Positions 1 to 5,318 of a stretch of DNA of 5,318 nucleotides are shown here, piece after piece. Location of the stretch: contig CALLYX010000055.1 of NCBI GenBank assembly GCA_937858775.1, positions 1-5,318 of the forward strand, given 5' to 3'. The stretch comes from an uncultured bacterium. GTDB taxonomy: Bacteria > Auribacterota > Tritonobacteria > UBA1439. Under the pieces are notes generated by a model that made no database searches, was not told the DNA's origin, and saw only the letters and a list, made by a program, of their open reading frames with translations. Numbering within the stretch: the first letter of the stretch is position 1; each line of letters opens with the position of its first letter. The translations under genes and the position numbers were made by a program.

Positions 1-83
1 GCGAGCGCCTGCGCGCACGGGCGGCGGGCGGGGCGTTCTACCGGCGGTGCGACAGGATGCTCGAGGAGGCGCTTGCGTTGTGA
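1..83 (+). CDS. 3' end of an upstream gene, product unknown
   Basis: An open frame enters from the left edge and ends at the TGA at 81-83. It gives about 26 residues ending in RRCDRMLEEALAL. The piece is Arg/Ala/Leu-rich and looks like a C-terminal amphipathic helix, as often ends GT4-type glycosyltransferases, but it is too short to assign. Its stop overlaps the GTG start of the next gene (GTGA), and the next gene's Shine-Dalgarno site lies inside it. That spacing supports it being a real, co-transcribed gene rather than a chance frame. The assignment to a glycosyltransferase is only a guess from context. Confidence 0.6.
   Translation, partial: ERLRARAAGGAFYRRCDRMLEEALAL
63..69 (+). promoter_or_regulatory. 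Ribosome binding site for the first methyltransferase
   Basis: GAGGAGG lies 10 bases upstream of the GTG at 80. It decides the start: the same frame stays open further upstream to a GTG at 47, but that start would overlap the previous gene by 37 bases and would add an unconserved-looking Arg/Gly-rich leader. Confidence 0.65.
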
Positions 84-907
84 ATGCGGCGCATATCCCC
101 TGGGGCGCCGGCTACCGGGAGGCGAAGGAAGGGCTCGTCAGCCGGGTCCTCGCCGACGCCACGGCGATGGACGGCTTCCGCGCCGGCAGCCCCCTCCCGG
201 AGGGTTACGGCGTCGGGATCGACGAGCGCTGCGTGGAGTATCCGTGGTTCTTCAGCCGCCTTTCACCGGGGGAGAAGCGGCTCCTCGACGCCGGCTCTTC
301 CCTGAACCACGCCTACGTCCTCGACTCCCCCGTCATGTCGGGGCGGGATCTTCATCTCCTGACGCTCGTCCCCGAGCGAGACTGCTTCTGGCGGCGCGGG
401 TTCTCGTACCTGTTCGCGGACCTTCGGGATATGCCGGTCCGGGACGGCTGGTACGACGCGGTCGCCTGCCTCTCGACGATCGAGCACGTGGGCTGCGACA
501 CGTTCATGTACACAGGGCGCAGGGCGGACGGAAGCCGCGCGGCGGAAGGGCGTCGCGCCGCGCTCCGCGAGATGGGACGGGTCCTGAAGCCGGGGGGGTG
601 TCTGTATCTCACCGTGCCGTTCGGCCTCCCGCGCCGCTACGGGTCGTTCCAGCAGTTCGACCGGCATCTCCTCGCCCGCGCGATCGGCGACTTCGGCCCC
701 GCCTCCGTCCGCGCGACGTTCTACCGTTACACGGCGCGGGGGTGGCAGGTCGCCCGCGAGGAGGAGTGCGCGGCGTGCGACTACGTCGGATGGGTGGCGC
801 AGGTGTGGGACTCGAACGCGTGGCCCTCCCCGCTCCCGGTGGAGGAGGACATGGCAGCGGCCGCGCGGGCGGTGGCGTGCTGCGAGCTGGCGAAGGGGGG
901 GCGATGA
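80..907 (+). CDS. Class I SAM-dependent methyltransferase (Methyltransf_11 type)
   Basis: A 275-residue cytoplasmic enzyme predicted to move a methyl group from S-adenosylmethionine to an unknown acceptor, probably a sugar or glycan in this context. The N-terminal part contains an ERCVEYPW segment (about residues 49-56). The Rossmann core then shows LLDAGSSLNH as the glycine-loop (motif I) region at 68-77, LFADLRDMPV at 111-120, STIEHVG at 132-138, and RVLKPGG at 167-173 followed by LYLTVPFG. This order is typical of class I methyltransferases. Motif I is degenerate (DAGSSLN rather than DxGxGxG), which I believe is usual for this family. The C-terminal part has a CAAC pair near 230-233, with no clear metal-site context. 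GTG at 80 is chosen because it overlaps the previous stop by four bases and has a strong Shine-Dalgarno site. Its own stop overlaps the next gene (ATGA), so the two methyltransferases are probably coupled. The substrate is not predictable. Confidence 0.88.
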   Translation: MNAAHIPWGAGYREAKEGLVSRVLADATAMDGFRAGSPLPEGYGVGIDERCVEYPWFFSRLSPGEKRLLDAGSSLNHAYVLDSPVMSGRDLHLLTLVPERDCFWRRGFSYLFADLRDMPVRDGWYDAVACLSTIEHVGCDTFMYTGRRADGSRAAEGRRAALREMGRVLKPGGCLYLTVPFGLPRRYGSFQQFDRHLLARAIGDFGPASVRATFYRYTARGWQVAREEECAACDYVGWVAQVWDSNAWPSPLPVEEDMAAAARAVACCELAKGGR

Positions 908-1575
908 GGGCGGGCGCGGAGGGAGGAGCGGCGTTCCCGATGCCGGACGGCGAGCTCCTCGACTTCCTCGCGAAGAGGGGGATACGGCGCGTCCAGGAAC
1001 CGGAGGAGTGGCGCGGATTCGCCGCGTTCGCCCAGGAGCGCCTCGCGGGGACGCGGGACCTCTCGATCGTGGAGATCGGCACGCAATTCGGGGGGACTTT
1101 TTTCACTTTCTACAACCTATTCCACGACTCCCTCGCCATGCTGGCGTCGGTGGATCTGCGCCTGTACGCGCGGATCGACATGGCATATCCCCGGGAACAT
1201 TACGCGGACGAGTACCGCGCGTTCGACCGCCTCGTCGGGGAGCTCGGGGACGCGAGGATCCGCGTGATCGTGGGGGACTCCCATCTCCCATCGACGAGGG
1301 ACGCGCTCTCCCGCGCCCTCGGGGGGAGGCAGATCGACCTGTGTTTTATCGACGGCGAGCATGGCTACGAGGGTGTCCGGGCCGATTACCTCATGTACGG
1401 GGGCATGGTGCGGCCCGGCGGGCTCATCTGCTTCCATGACATCGTTACGCCGGAGACCTCGGCCGGCCCCCTTCCCGTGGGTGTGCGGCGCTGCTGGGAA
1501 GAGATACGCGCGGGGCGGCGATGGACGGAGTTCACTGCCGGGGCCGAGAAGGGGATAGGGGTCATAGAGGCGTGA
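904..1575 (+). CDS. Class I SAM-dependent methyltransferase, Methyltransf_24/CmcI-like
   Basis: A 223-residue predicted methyltransferase of a type often found next to glycosyltransferases. VEIGTQFGGT (residues 56-65) is the SAM-binding glycine loop. VIVGDS (121-126), FIDGEHGYEGVRADY (148-162) and RPGGLICFHDI (170-180) are the usual strand-4 to strand-6 landmarks. The acidic and His residues D150, H153 and D180 could bind a divalent metal, as in related sugar O-methyltransferases, but that is inference. The start is uncertain. ATG at 904 overlaps the previous stop (ATGA) and follows a G-rich purine run. ATG at 940, giving a protein 12 residues shorter, is preceded by GGGAGGAG at 921-928 with 11-base spacing, and the skipped 12 residues are low-complexity Gly/Ala. 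Its stop overlaps the following glycosyltransferase (GTGA). It is not a recent duplicate of the preceding methyltransferase, because the motifs differ throughout. A longer open frame running in from 73 upstream is a shadow of the previous gene. Confidence 0.87.
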   Translation: MRAGAEGGAAFPMPDGELLDFLAKRGIRRVQEPEEWRGFAAFAQERLAGTRDLSIVEIGTQFGGTFFTFYNLFHDSLAMLASVDLRLYARIDMAYPREHYADEYRAFDRLVGELGDARIRVIVGDSHLPSTRDALSRALGGRQIDLCFIDGEHGYEGVRADYLMYGGMVRPGGLICFHDIVTPETSAGPLPVGVRRCWEEIRAGRRWTEFTAGAEKGIGVIEA

Positions 1576-2681
1576 GCGCGGGATCGGATCGGTTCCTGGG
1601 ATTGCGCGTCCTCCTGGTGCCGCTGAGCGGCGCCCCGCGCGAGAACCCCTCCGACCGCAGGCGCCTCCTTCTCCCCTCGGCGACGCTCGCGGGGAGCGGG
1701 ATCTCCTTCACCCTCGCAAGCCGGGAAGAGGCGCTGGAGATTCCGGCGGACATCGTCTGGTCGCAGGACCGCGACTACGCCTTCTGGCTCGCCGGCGCGG
1801 GGCGCCTCTCCTCCCGCGGTGCGCGCCTGGTCTTCTCCTTCTCCGACGCGCTCGGATATTCCGCGTGGTCCAAGGCCCACCAATACGACGCCTGGCTCGG
1901 AAAGGCGGAAGCGGTGCCCGCGGGGCACTGGCGCGGTCTCGCGGAGTTCCTGGACCGCTGCTGCGCGCACGCCGTGGCGGGCTCCGCGGCGCAGGCCGAC
2001 ATGCTCTCCCGCCTCGCCCCTTCCCTCCCGGTGAGCGTTCTCTACGACGCGGTCGACACGGAGGTCTACCCCGCCCCCGTCGCCTCCCGCGCGCCGCGGA
2101 CGGATGAGGACGGGCTGACGCTTTTCTGGGAGGGGTGCAGCGACAACCTCCCCTATCTTCTCGTCTGCGCGGAGGCGGTGCGGATGCTCGCGGCGAGGGC
2201 GCCGGTCCGGGTGATCCTGGCGACGACCGAGGAGCGGCGGAACGAGTTTATGGGCACCAGGAGCAACCGGCGGCTCGCGGAAACGATCCTGGGGGACGCT
2301 GTCGAGTTCCATCCGTGGAGCATGGAGACGGTCGGCGGGCTCATGGCCCGCGCCGACGCGGGACTCGCCCCGCTCTTCGAGGATTGCCCGTTCGCGGCGG
2401 CAAAACCGGCGAACAAGGCGGTTATCTGCAACTGGATGGGGCTTCCCGTCGTCGCCAGCCCCACGCGCGCGTACCGCGACTACGTCGAGGACGGGGTCAA
2501 CGGTTTCCTCGCCTCCGCGCCTGACGAGTGGGAACGCGCGTTCATGCGGATTCTCGATGACCCGAGCGGCGCGGCGGCGATGGGGGCGCGGGGCCGCCGT
2601 AAGGCGGGCGAGCTCTTCTCCCCCGAGGCCGCCGGTGAGCGCATGTTCGAGATCATCCGCCGCGTGGCGCGCGCCGCATAG
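1572..2681 (+). CDS. Glycosyltransferase, GT4-type (group 1, GT-B fold)
   Basis: A 369-residue predicted nucleotide-sugar-dependent glycosyltransferase. The N-terminal Rossmann half begins LRVLLVPLSG (residues 11-20) and continues through VFSFSDALGY to the hinge at HAVAGSAAQADML (133-145) and VSVLYDAVDTEVYP (154-167), the last being the usual interdomain strand before the donor-binding half. The C-terminal half has ADAGLAPL (261-268), then EDCPFAAAKPANK (270-282) and MGLPVVASPT (289-298), followed by EDGVNGFL (306-313). The Glu/Lys-rich loop and the G-x-P-V-V-A-S segment are the standard donor-site signature of this group. Length is typical and no transmembrane segment is seen, so it should act at the cytoplasmic membrane face. 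GTG at 1572 is chosen for its four-base overlap with the preceding stop and the AGGGG at 1557-1561. The ATG at 1521 in the same frame would overlap the previous gene by 55 bases and give an unrelated Arg/Gly leader. Donor and linkage are unknown. Confidence 0.87.
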   Translation: MSAGSDRFLGLRVLLVPLSGAPRENPSDRRRLLLPSATLAGSGISFTLASREEALEIPADIVWSQDRDYAFWLAGAGRLSSRGARLVFSFSDALGYSAWSKAHQYDAWLGKAEAVPAGHWRGLAEFLDRCCAHAVAGSAAQADMLSRLAPSLPVSVLYDAVDTEVYPAPVASRAPRTDEDGLTLFWEGCSDNLPYLLVCAEAVRMLAARAPVRVILATTEERRNEFMGTRSNRRLAETILGDAVEFHPWSMETVGGLMARADAGLAPLFEDCPFAAAKPANKAVICNWMGLPVVASPTRAYRDYVEDGVNGFLASAPDEWERAFMRILDDPSGAAAMGARGRRKAGELFSPEAAGERMFEIIRRVARAA

Positions 2682-2714
2682 CGCGGTTGCAGCGGTACGG
2701 TTGCCGCGGCGCGG

Positions 2715-2743
2715 TCGACATGGCTCGGCTTTTTCTGTAGAAT
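2715..2743 (+). promoter_or_regulatory. Sigma70-like promoter driving the GT2 genes
   Basis: TCGACA at 2715-2720 and TAGAAT at 2738-2743 each match the -35 and -10 consensus at five of six bases and are separated by exactly 17 bases. The spacer includes a short T run. Transcription would start near 2749-2751, leaving a leader of about 31 bases before the ATG at 2781. It lies in the only sizeable intergenic gap (2682-2780) and is correctly oriented, which makes chance less likely. It would let the GT2 block be transcribed independently of the methyltransferase/GT4 block. No strong terminator is visible before it, so read-through from upstream is still likely. Confidence 0.7.
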
Positions 2744-2780
2744 AGCGCGGTTCGTCCCGGCGAAGGCGCGGAGAGCGGGT

Positions 2781-4190
2781 ATGCACACGTCTCGAAACCA
2801 GACGGATTATGGAGGGGGCGCCTCCGCTTCCGGACAGCCGACGCGCATACGGATCCCGGCCTCGGTCCGCATCGGCGGGGTCCGCTTCCTCGGCCACACG
2901 CCGCGGCCCGAGTCGGTGACCCTGTTCTTCGCCCGGGAGAAGAGGCTTCGCAAGGACCTGGTCATATTCACGCACCTCTACCCCGAATCGCCCGAATGCC
3001 TTCCGCCCGGCAATGGGCCCCAGGGCTTCTTCAATCTCGACCACCGGCACCGGCTCGACCCGGCAACCTGGGAGAAGGGGGAGATCGTCGCCGACGTGGT
3101 GTATCTGGACATGCTCCCCCCCGGCCGCTACGAGATGCGTTTCGGGCTTTACGATATGGAGAGGAATGCCCGCCTCCCCGTGGATGGGAGCGGAGACGGC
3201 ACCGCTGCAATACGGATCGACACGATGCGCGCAGCGCCACCCCGCGCCGCGGCGGGCCCCTCGTCTGCCTTTTCCGTCATCCTCTGCACGCACAACCGCG
3301 CCGCCTACCTGCGCAAGGCAGTCAGGTCTCTCTTCGATCTCGACTATCCCCGCGATCTTTACGAGGTCATAGTCGTCGACAACGCGAGCACGGACGGGAC
3401 GCGCGAGGCCGTCGCCGAGCTCCGGGCCGAGTCGCCGGTCACGTTTTCATGCTATGAGGAGCCGAGGCTGGGCCTCTCCCACGCGCGGAACACCGGCATC
3501 CGGCACTCGCGCTTCGACCAGATCGCCTATCTCGACGACGACGCGGCGGCGGACAGGCGGTGGCTCGCCGTTTTCGACGAGACGCTCCGTTCGACCGGCG
3601 CCGACGTGGTCGGGGGGCGTGTCGTCCCGACGCCGGTGTATGGATACGAGCCCCCTCCCTGGTTCCACTCGGAGTATGTCTGGGGTTTCTACGGCCTCGA
3701 CTACGCGAGATACGGCCTCCCGGAGAAGCTTTTCCGCATCCGCCACCCGCACTACATAGGGGGCGGAAACTCCTGTTACCGTAAGGCCCTTATGAACCTC
3801 CCCTGGGCCCGCTTCCACGACGGGCTCGGCAGGACGGGGGAGCGCCTTTATCAGGGCGAGGAGACGCTGCTCAACTACTTCCTGGAGATGAACGGCTACA
3901 GTATCTACTACAACGCCGATGCGATCATCTACCATTTCATCGACCCGGAGCGCGTGACGCGGCGCTTCGTTCGGAGGAAGGCGTTCTGGGGGGGGTATTC
4001 GGACGCCTTGATGCATCGAAAGATGTTCGGCCGCCGCTTCGTCGCGCGGCGCGCCCGGCAGATCGGGACGAGCCTCGCCGCCTGCCTGCGGGAGCGGGGG
4101 GACGACAGCCGCCGCTTCGAGGCGCGCTGCCGTCTCCTGCACGACGCCGGGTATCTCCTCCGGCTGGCGAGGTTCTGGGATTTCTCGTGA
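2781..4190 (+). CDS. Glycosyltransferase family 2 with N-terminal beta-sandwich-like domain
   Basis: A 469-residue predicted two-domain protein. Residues about 20-148 are rich in beta-strand patterns and include RLDPATWEKGEIVADVVYLDMLPPG and RYEMRFGLYD. This 'W-x-x-G-E-x-V ... L-P-P-G-x-Y-x-x-R-x-G-L-Y-D' pattern is like the extracytoplasmic beta-sandwich tails of some membrane sugar transferases and other carbohydrate-binding modules. A Pro/Ala-rich linker follows at 150-162. The GT2 domain begins at FSVILCTHNR (164-173), with VVDNAS (198-203) for nucleotide binding, GLSHARNTGI (231-240), the DxD-type LDDD (251-254), GGGNS (327-331) and the catalytic-acid region GEET (359-362). The C-terminal tail is Arg-rich without clear membrane segments. 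The ATG follows GGAGAG (2770-2775) with suitable spacing and lies downstream of the predicted promoter. The next gene starts on the last base of this stop codon. Most family-2 enzymes of this type lack such an N-terminal domain. The GT2 call is firm; the role of the extra domain is inference. Confidence 0.88.
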   Translation: MHTSRNQTDYGGGASASGQPTRIRIPASVRIGGVRFLGHTPRPESVTLFFAREKRLRKDLVIFTHLYPESPECLPPGNGPQGFFNLDHRHRLDPATWEKGEIVADVVYLDMLPPGRYEMRFGLYDMERNARLPVDGSGDGTAAIRIDTMRAAPPRAAAGPSSAFSVILCTHNRAAYLRKAVRSLFDLDYPRDLYEVIVVDNASTDGTREAVAELRAESPVTFSCYEEPRLGLSHARNTGIRHSRFDQIAYLDDDAAADRRWLAVFDETLRSTGADVVGGRVVPTPVYGYEPPPWFHSEYVWGFYGLDYARYGLPEKLFRIRHPHYIGGGNSCYRKALMNLPWARFHDGLGRTGERLYQGEETLLNYFLEMNGYSIYYNADAIIYHFIDPERVTRRFVRRKAFWGGYSDALMHRKMFGRRFVARRARQIGTSLAACLRERGDDSRRFEARCRLLHDAGYLLRLARFWDFS

Positions 4191-5152
4191 TGGGCGCATC
4201 GATGGAATCGACGTGCGCCGCGCCGATCGTGAGCGTGGTGATCCCCTGCTTCAACCTCGGGAAGTACCTCGGGGAGGCAGTGGACTCGGTACTCGGCCAG
4301 ACGCTGAAGGAGACCGAGATTATCGTCGTGGACCCGGGTTCGACCGAGGAGGCGACGCGTGCGATTCTCGCCGATTTCCGCCGCCCACGGACGACGGTCG
4401 TCTTCTCGGGGAGGATGCGCGCGGGGGCGGCGCGAAACCTTGGGATCTCGCGCGCCCGCGGCCGGTATATATGCTGCCTCGACGCCGACGACATCCTGGA
4501 GCCGTCCTGCATCGAGAAGTGCGTCGCGGCGCTCGACGCGGACGAGGGGATTGGGATCGCGACATTCTGGTTCTCGATCTTCGGAGAAACGACGGGCCTG
4601 ACGAGGCCGCTATCCGCGACCCTCGTGGATTTCCTCGTGGAGAATTGCGCCTGCACGGCCGCGCTCTTCAGGCGCGAGGCTTGGGGGAAGGCGGGTGGAT
4701 ACGACGAGGAACTGGAGGGATACGAGGATTGGGACTTCTGGATCGGAATAATGGAGCTCGGCTACCGGGCCCATATCATCAGGGAGCCCCTCTTTCGGTA
4801 CCGCGACAGGGCCGACGGCAAGCACCGCGCGAGCGACACGGGCGCGCGGCGGGATGGGATTGTGCGACGTATCATGGCCCGGCACGAATCGAGCTTCCGC
4901 GCTCACGCGTTGGAGGTGATCTTCGGGAAGGACCGGCAGATCGGGACGTACCGCGCGTACTGGGAGTACGCCCTCAACGAGGCCGCGCGGGCGAGGAAAG
5001 ATCGCGAGGCGGCGGAGCACGAGCTCCGAGCGCTCCGCGCCTCGAAGGCGTGGAGGCTCGGCTGCGCCTTCCGGGACGCGCGTCGCTCCGCCGGGGGCCT
5101 CCTCGCCCTCCCGATCCGGCTGGCCCGCGCGCTTCGGGGAAAGGGCGGGTGA
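4190..5152 (+). CDS. Glycosyltransferase family 2 with coiled-coil tail
   Basis: A 320-residue predicted inverting GT-A glycosyltransferase. It opens with VSVVIPCFNLGKYL (residues 14-27), then EIIVVDPGST (43-52), GAARNLGISRARGRY (79-93), the metal-binding DADD (98-101) and the catalytic-base region EDWDFW (179-184), followed by LFRYRDR (201-207). All key GT2 landmarks are present except that the usual second Asp of 'DDGS' is Pro (DPGS). Residues about 262-283 are charged and heptad-like, and run into SKAWRLG (285-291) and a basic end. Similar 'S-x-x-W-R-L' tails close many glycan-locus transferases and may help membrane association or assembly. The start is taken as ATG 4190, overlapping the previous TGA by one base (TGATG). 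GTG 4187 or ATG 4202 are possible alternatives. Only four bases separate its stop from the next gene. The 5' part is a paralogue of that gene. Donor and acceptor are unknown. Confidence 0.9.
   Translation: MGASMESTCAAPIVSVVIPCFNLGKYLGEAVDSVLGQTLKETEIIVVDPGSTEEATRAILADFRRPRTTVVFSGRMRAGAARNLGISRARGRYICCLDADDILEPSCIEKCVAALDADEGIGIATFWFSIFGETTGLTRPLSATLVDFLVENCACTAALFRREAWGKAGGYDEELEGYEDWDFWIGIMELGYRAHIIREPLFRYRDRADGKHRASDTGARRDGIVRRIMARHESSFRAHALEVIFGKDRQIGTYRAYWEYALNEAARARKDREAAEHELRALRASKAWRLGCAFRDARRSAGGLLALPIRLARALRGKGG
4229..4260 (+). repeat. Copy 1 of exact 32-base direct repeat
   Basis: Thirty-two bases encoding the first GT2 strand and loop (from VSVVIPC through FNL) are identical to 5166-5197. 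Both copies sit in the same codon phase of two adjacent GT2 genes. The match stops at a mismatch on each side, so it looks like a relic of duplication or gene conversion rather than a separate element. Confidence 0.9.
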
Positions 5153-5156
5153 GGCG

Positions 5157-5318
5157 ATGCCGAGGGTGAGCGTGGTGATCCCCTGCTTCAACCTCGGCCG
5201 CTACCTCGACGAGGCGGTCTCCTCAGTCCTCGCTCAAACCGAGACGGACACGGAGATCATCGTCATCAACCCCGGCTCCACGGACCCGTTCACCGACCGG
5301 CTGCTCGCCTCCTACGAG
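5157..5318 (+). CDS. Glycosyltransferase family 2, 5' part (cut by window end)
   Basis: The first 54 codons of a third GT2 gene, open to the edge. It begins MPRVSVVIPCFNLGRYL, then EIIVINPGST (residues 33-42), which is the GT2 nucleotide-binding start. It follows the preceding GT2 by four bases. The two N-termini align without gaps over about 50 residues, with mostly conservative changes, so they are tandem paralogues. Here the 'DDGS' motif reads NPGS, changing both usual Asp positions. ATG 5157 is chosen because it has no alternative nearby and leaves the usual short leader. A purine-rich AAAGGG at 5140-5145 is the best Shine-Dalgarno candidate. The catalytic region is outside the window, so activity cannot be judged. 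Confidence 0.87.
   Translation, partial: MPRVSVVIPCFNLGRYLDEAVSSVLAQTETDTEIIVINPGSTDPFTDRLLASYE
5166..5197 (+). repeat. Copy 2 of exact 32-base direct repeat
   Basis: Identical to 4229-4260 and placed at the same codon phase near the start of the next GT2 gene. The copies are 937 bases apart. Recombination between them would remove most of the first GT2 gene and leave an in-frame joint, with the first gene's 13-residue leader on the second gene's body. Confidence 0.9.

Noticed and set aside
84..305. ATG-started frame directly after the first stop
   Set aside because: The 73-codon product is Arg/Ser/Pro-rich without motifs and overlaps the better supported methyltransferase that starts at 80.
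73..903. Upstream extension of the second methyltransferase frame
   Set aside because: The extension is Arg/Pro/Gly-rich, lies wholly across the first methyltransferase in another frame, and has no motif. The real start is at 904 or 940.
2670..2735. Possible terminator after the GT4 gene
   Set aside because: An 8-base inverted repeat (2670-2677 with 2706-2713) exists, but its loop is 28 bases and the T run at 2730-2734 is 16 bases beyond the stem. A tighter pairing before the T run has only four base pairs. It is too weak to call.
1386..3293. Very long antisense open frame (635 codons) on the - strand
   Set aside because: It spans two well-supported + strand genes and the promoter-bearing gap. 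Its translation is an Arg/Gly/Glu/His-rich sequence with no recognisable domain. Long antisense frames are expected opposite genes with G/C-rich third positions.
3447..4199. 250-codon - strand frame opposite the fusion GT2
   Set aside because: It has the composition of a shadow frame, no recognisable domain, and lies opposite clear catalytic motifs.
4213..5169. 318-codon + strand frame overlapping the second GT2 gene
   Set aside because: It is Arg/Gly/Pro-rich and motif-free, while the overlapping frame carries every GT2 landmark.

Overview
The window is a strongly GC-rich bacterial segment. All genes lie on the + strand and are packed almost end to end, which fits part of a surface-glycan (O-antigen, exopolysaccharide or glycoprotein-glycan) biosynthesis locus. 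Shine-Dalgarno sites and the one visible promoter are of ordinary bacterial (sigma70) type. Nothing here identifies the organism to phylum. No tRNA, rRNA, mobile element or CRISPR array is visible.

Layout: (1) positions 1-83 hold the last codons of an upstream gene of unknown identity. (2) 80-907 and 904-1575 are two unrelated class I SAM-dependent methyltransferases, one of the Methyltransf_11 type and one resembling the Methyltransf_24/CmcI type. (3) 1572-2681 is a GT-B glycosyltransferase of the GT4 ('group 1') type. These genes are chained by four-base stop/start overlaps (GTGA, ATGA, GTGA) and should be translationally coupled. (4) A 99-base gap follows, the only real intergenic space. 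It carries a good sigma70-like promoter (TCGACA-N17-TAGAAT). (5) 2781-4190 is a GT2 glycosyltransferase with an unusual N-terminal domain of about 130 residues that reads like a beta-sandwich or carbohydrate-binding module. (6) 4190-5152 is a second GT2 enzyme, with a coiled-coil/'SKAWRLG' tail. (7) 5157 to the window end is the start of a third GT2 gene, a close paralogue of the previous one at its N-terminus, sharing an exact 32-base repeat with it.

Together the genes look like a set of cytoplasmic enzymes that add sugars one after another and methylate the growing or finished glycan. The upstream transcript supplies methylation plus one retaining-type transferase. The internal promoter allows the GT2 block to be expressed separately. 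Acceptor, donor and product cannot be read from the sequence.

The points most worth a second look are the beta-sandwich/GT2 fusion, the tandem GT2 paralogues with a recombinogenic repeat and a Pro-substituted nucleotide-binding motif, and a G7 tract at the methyltransferase junction where one extra G would fuse the two enzymes in frame. I see no clearly new defence or mobile system here.
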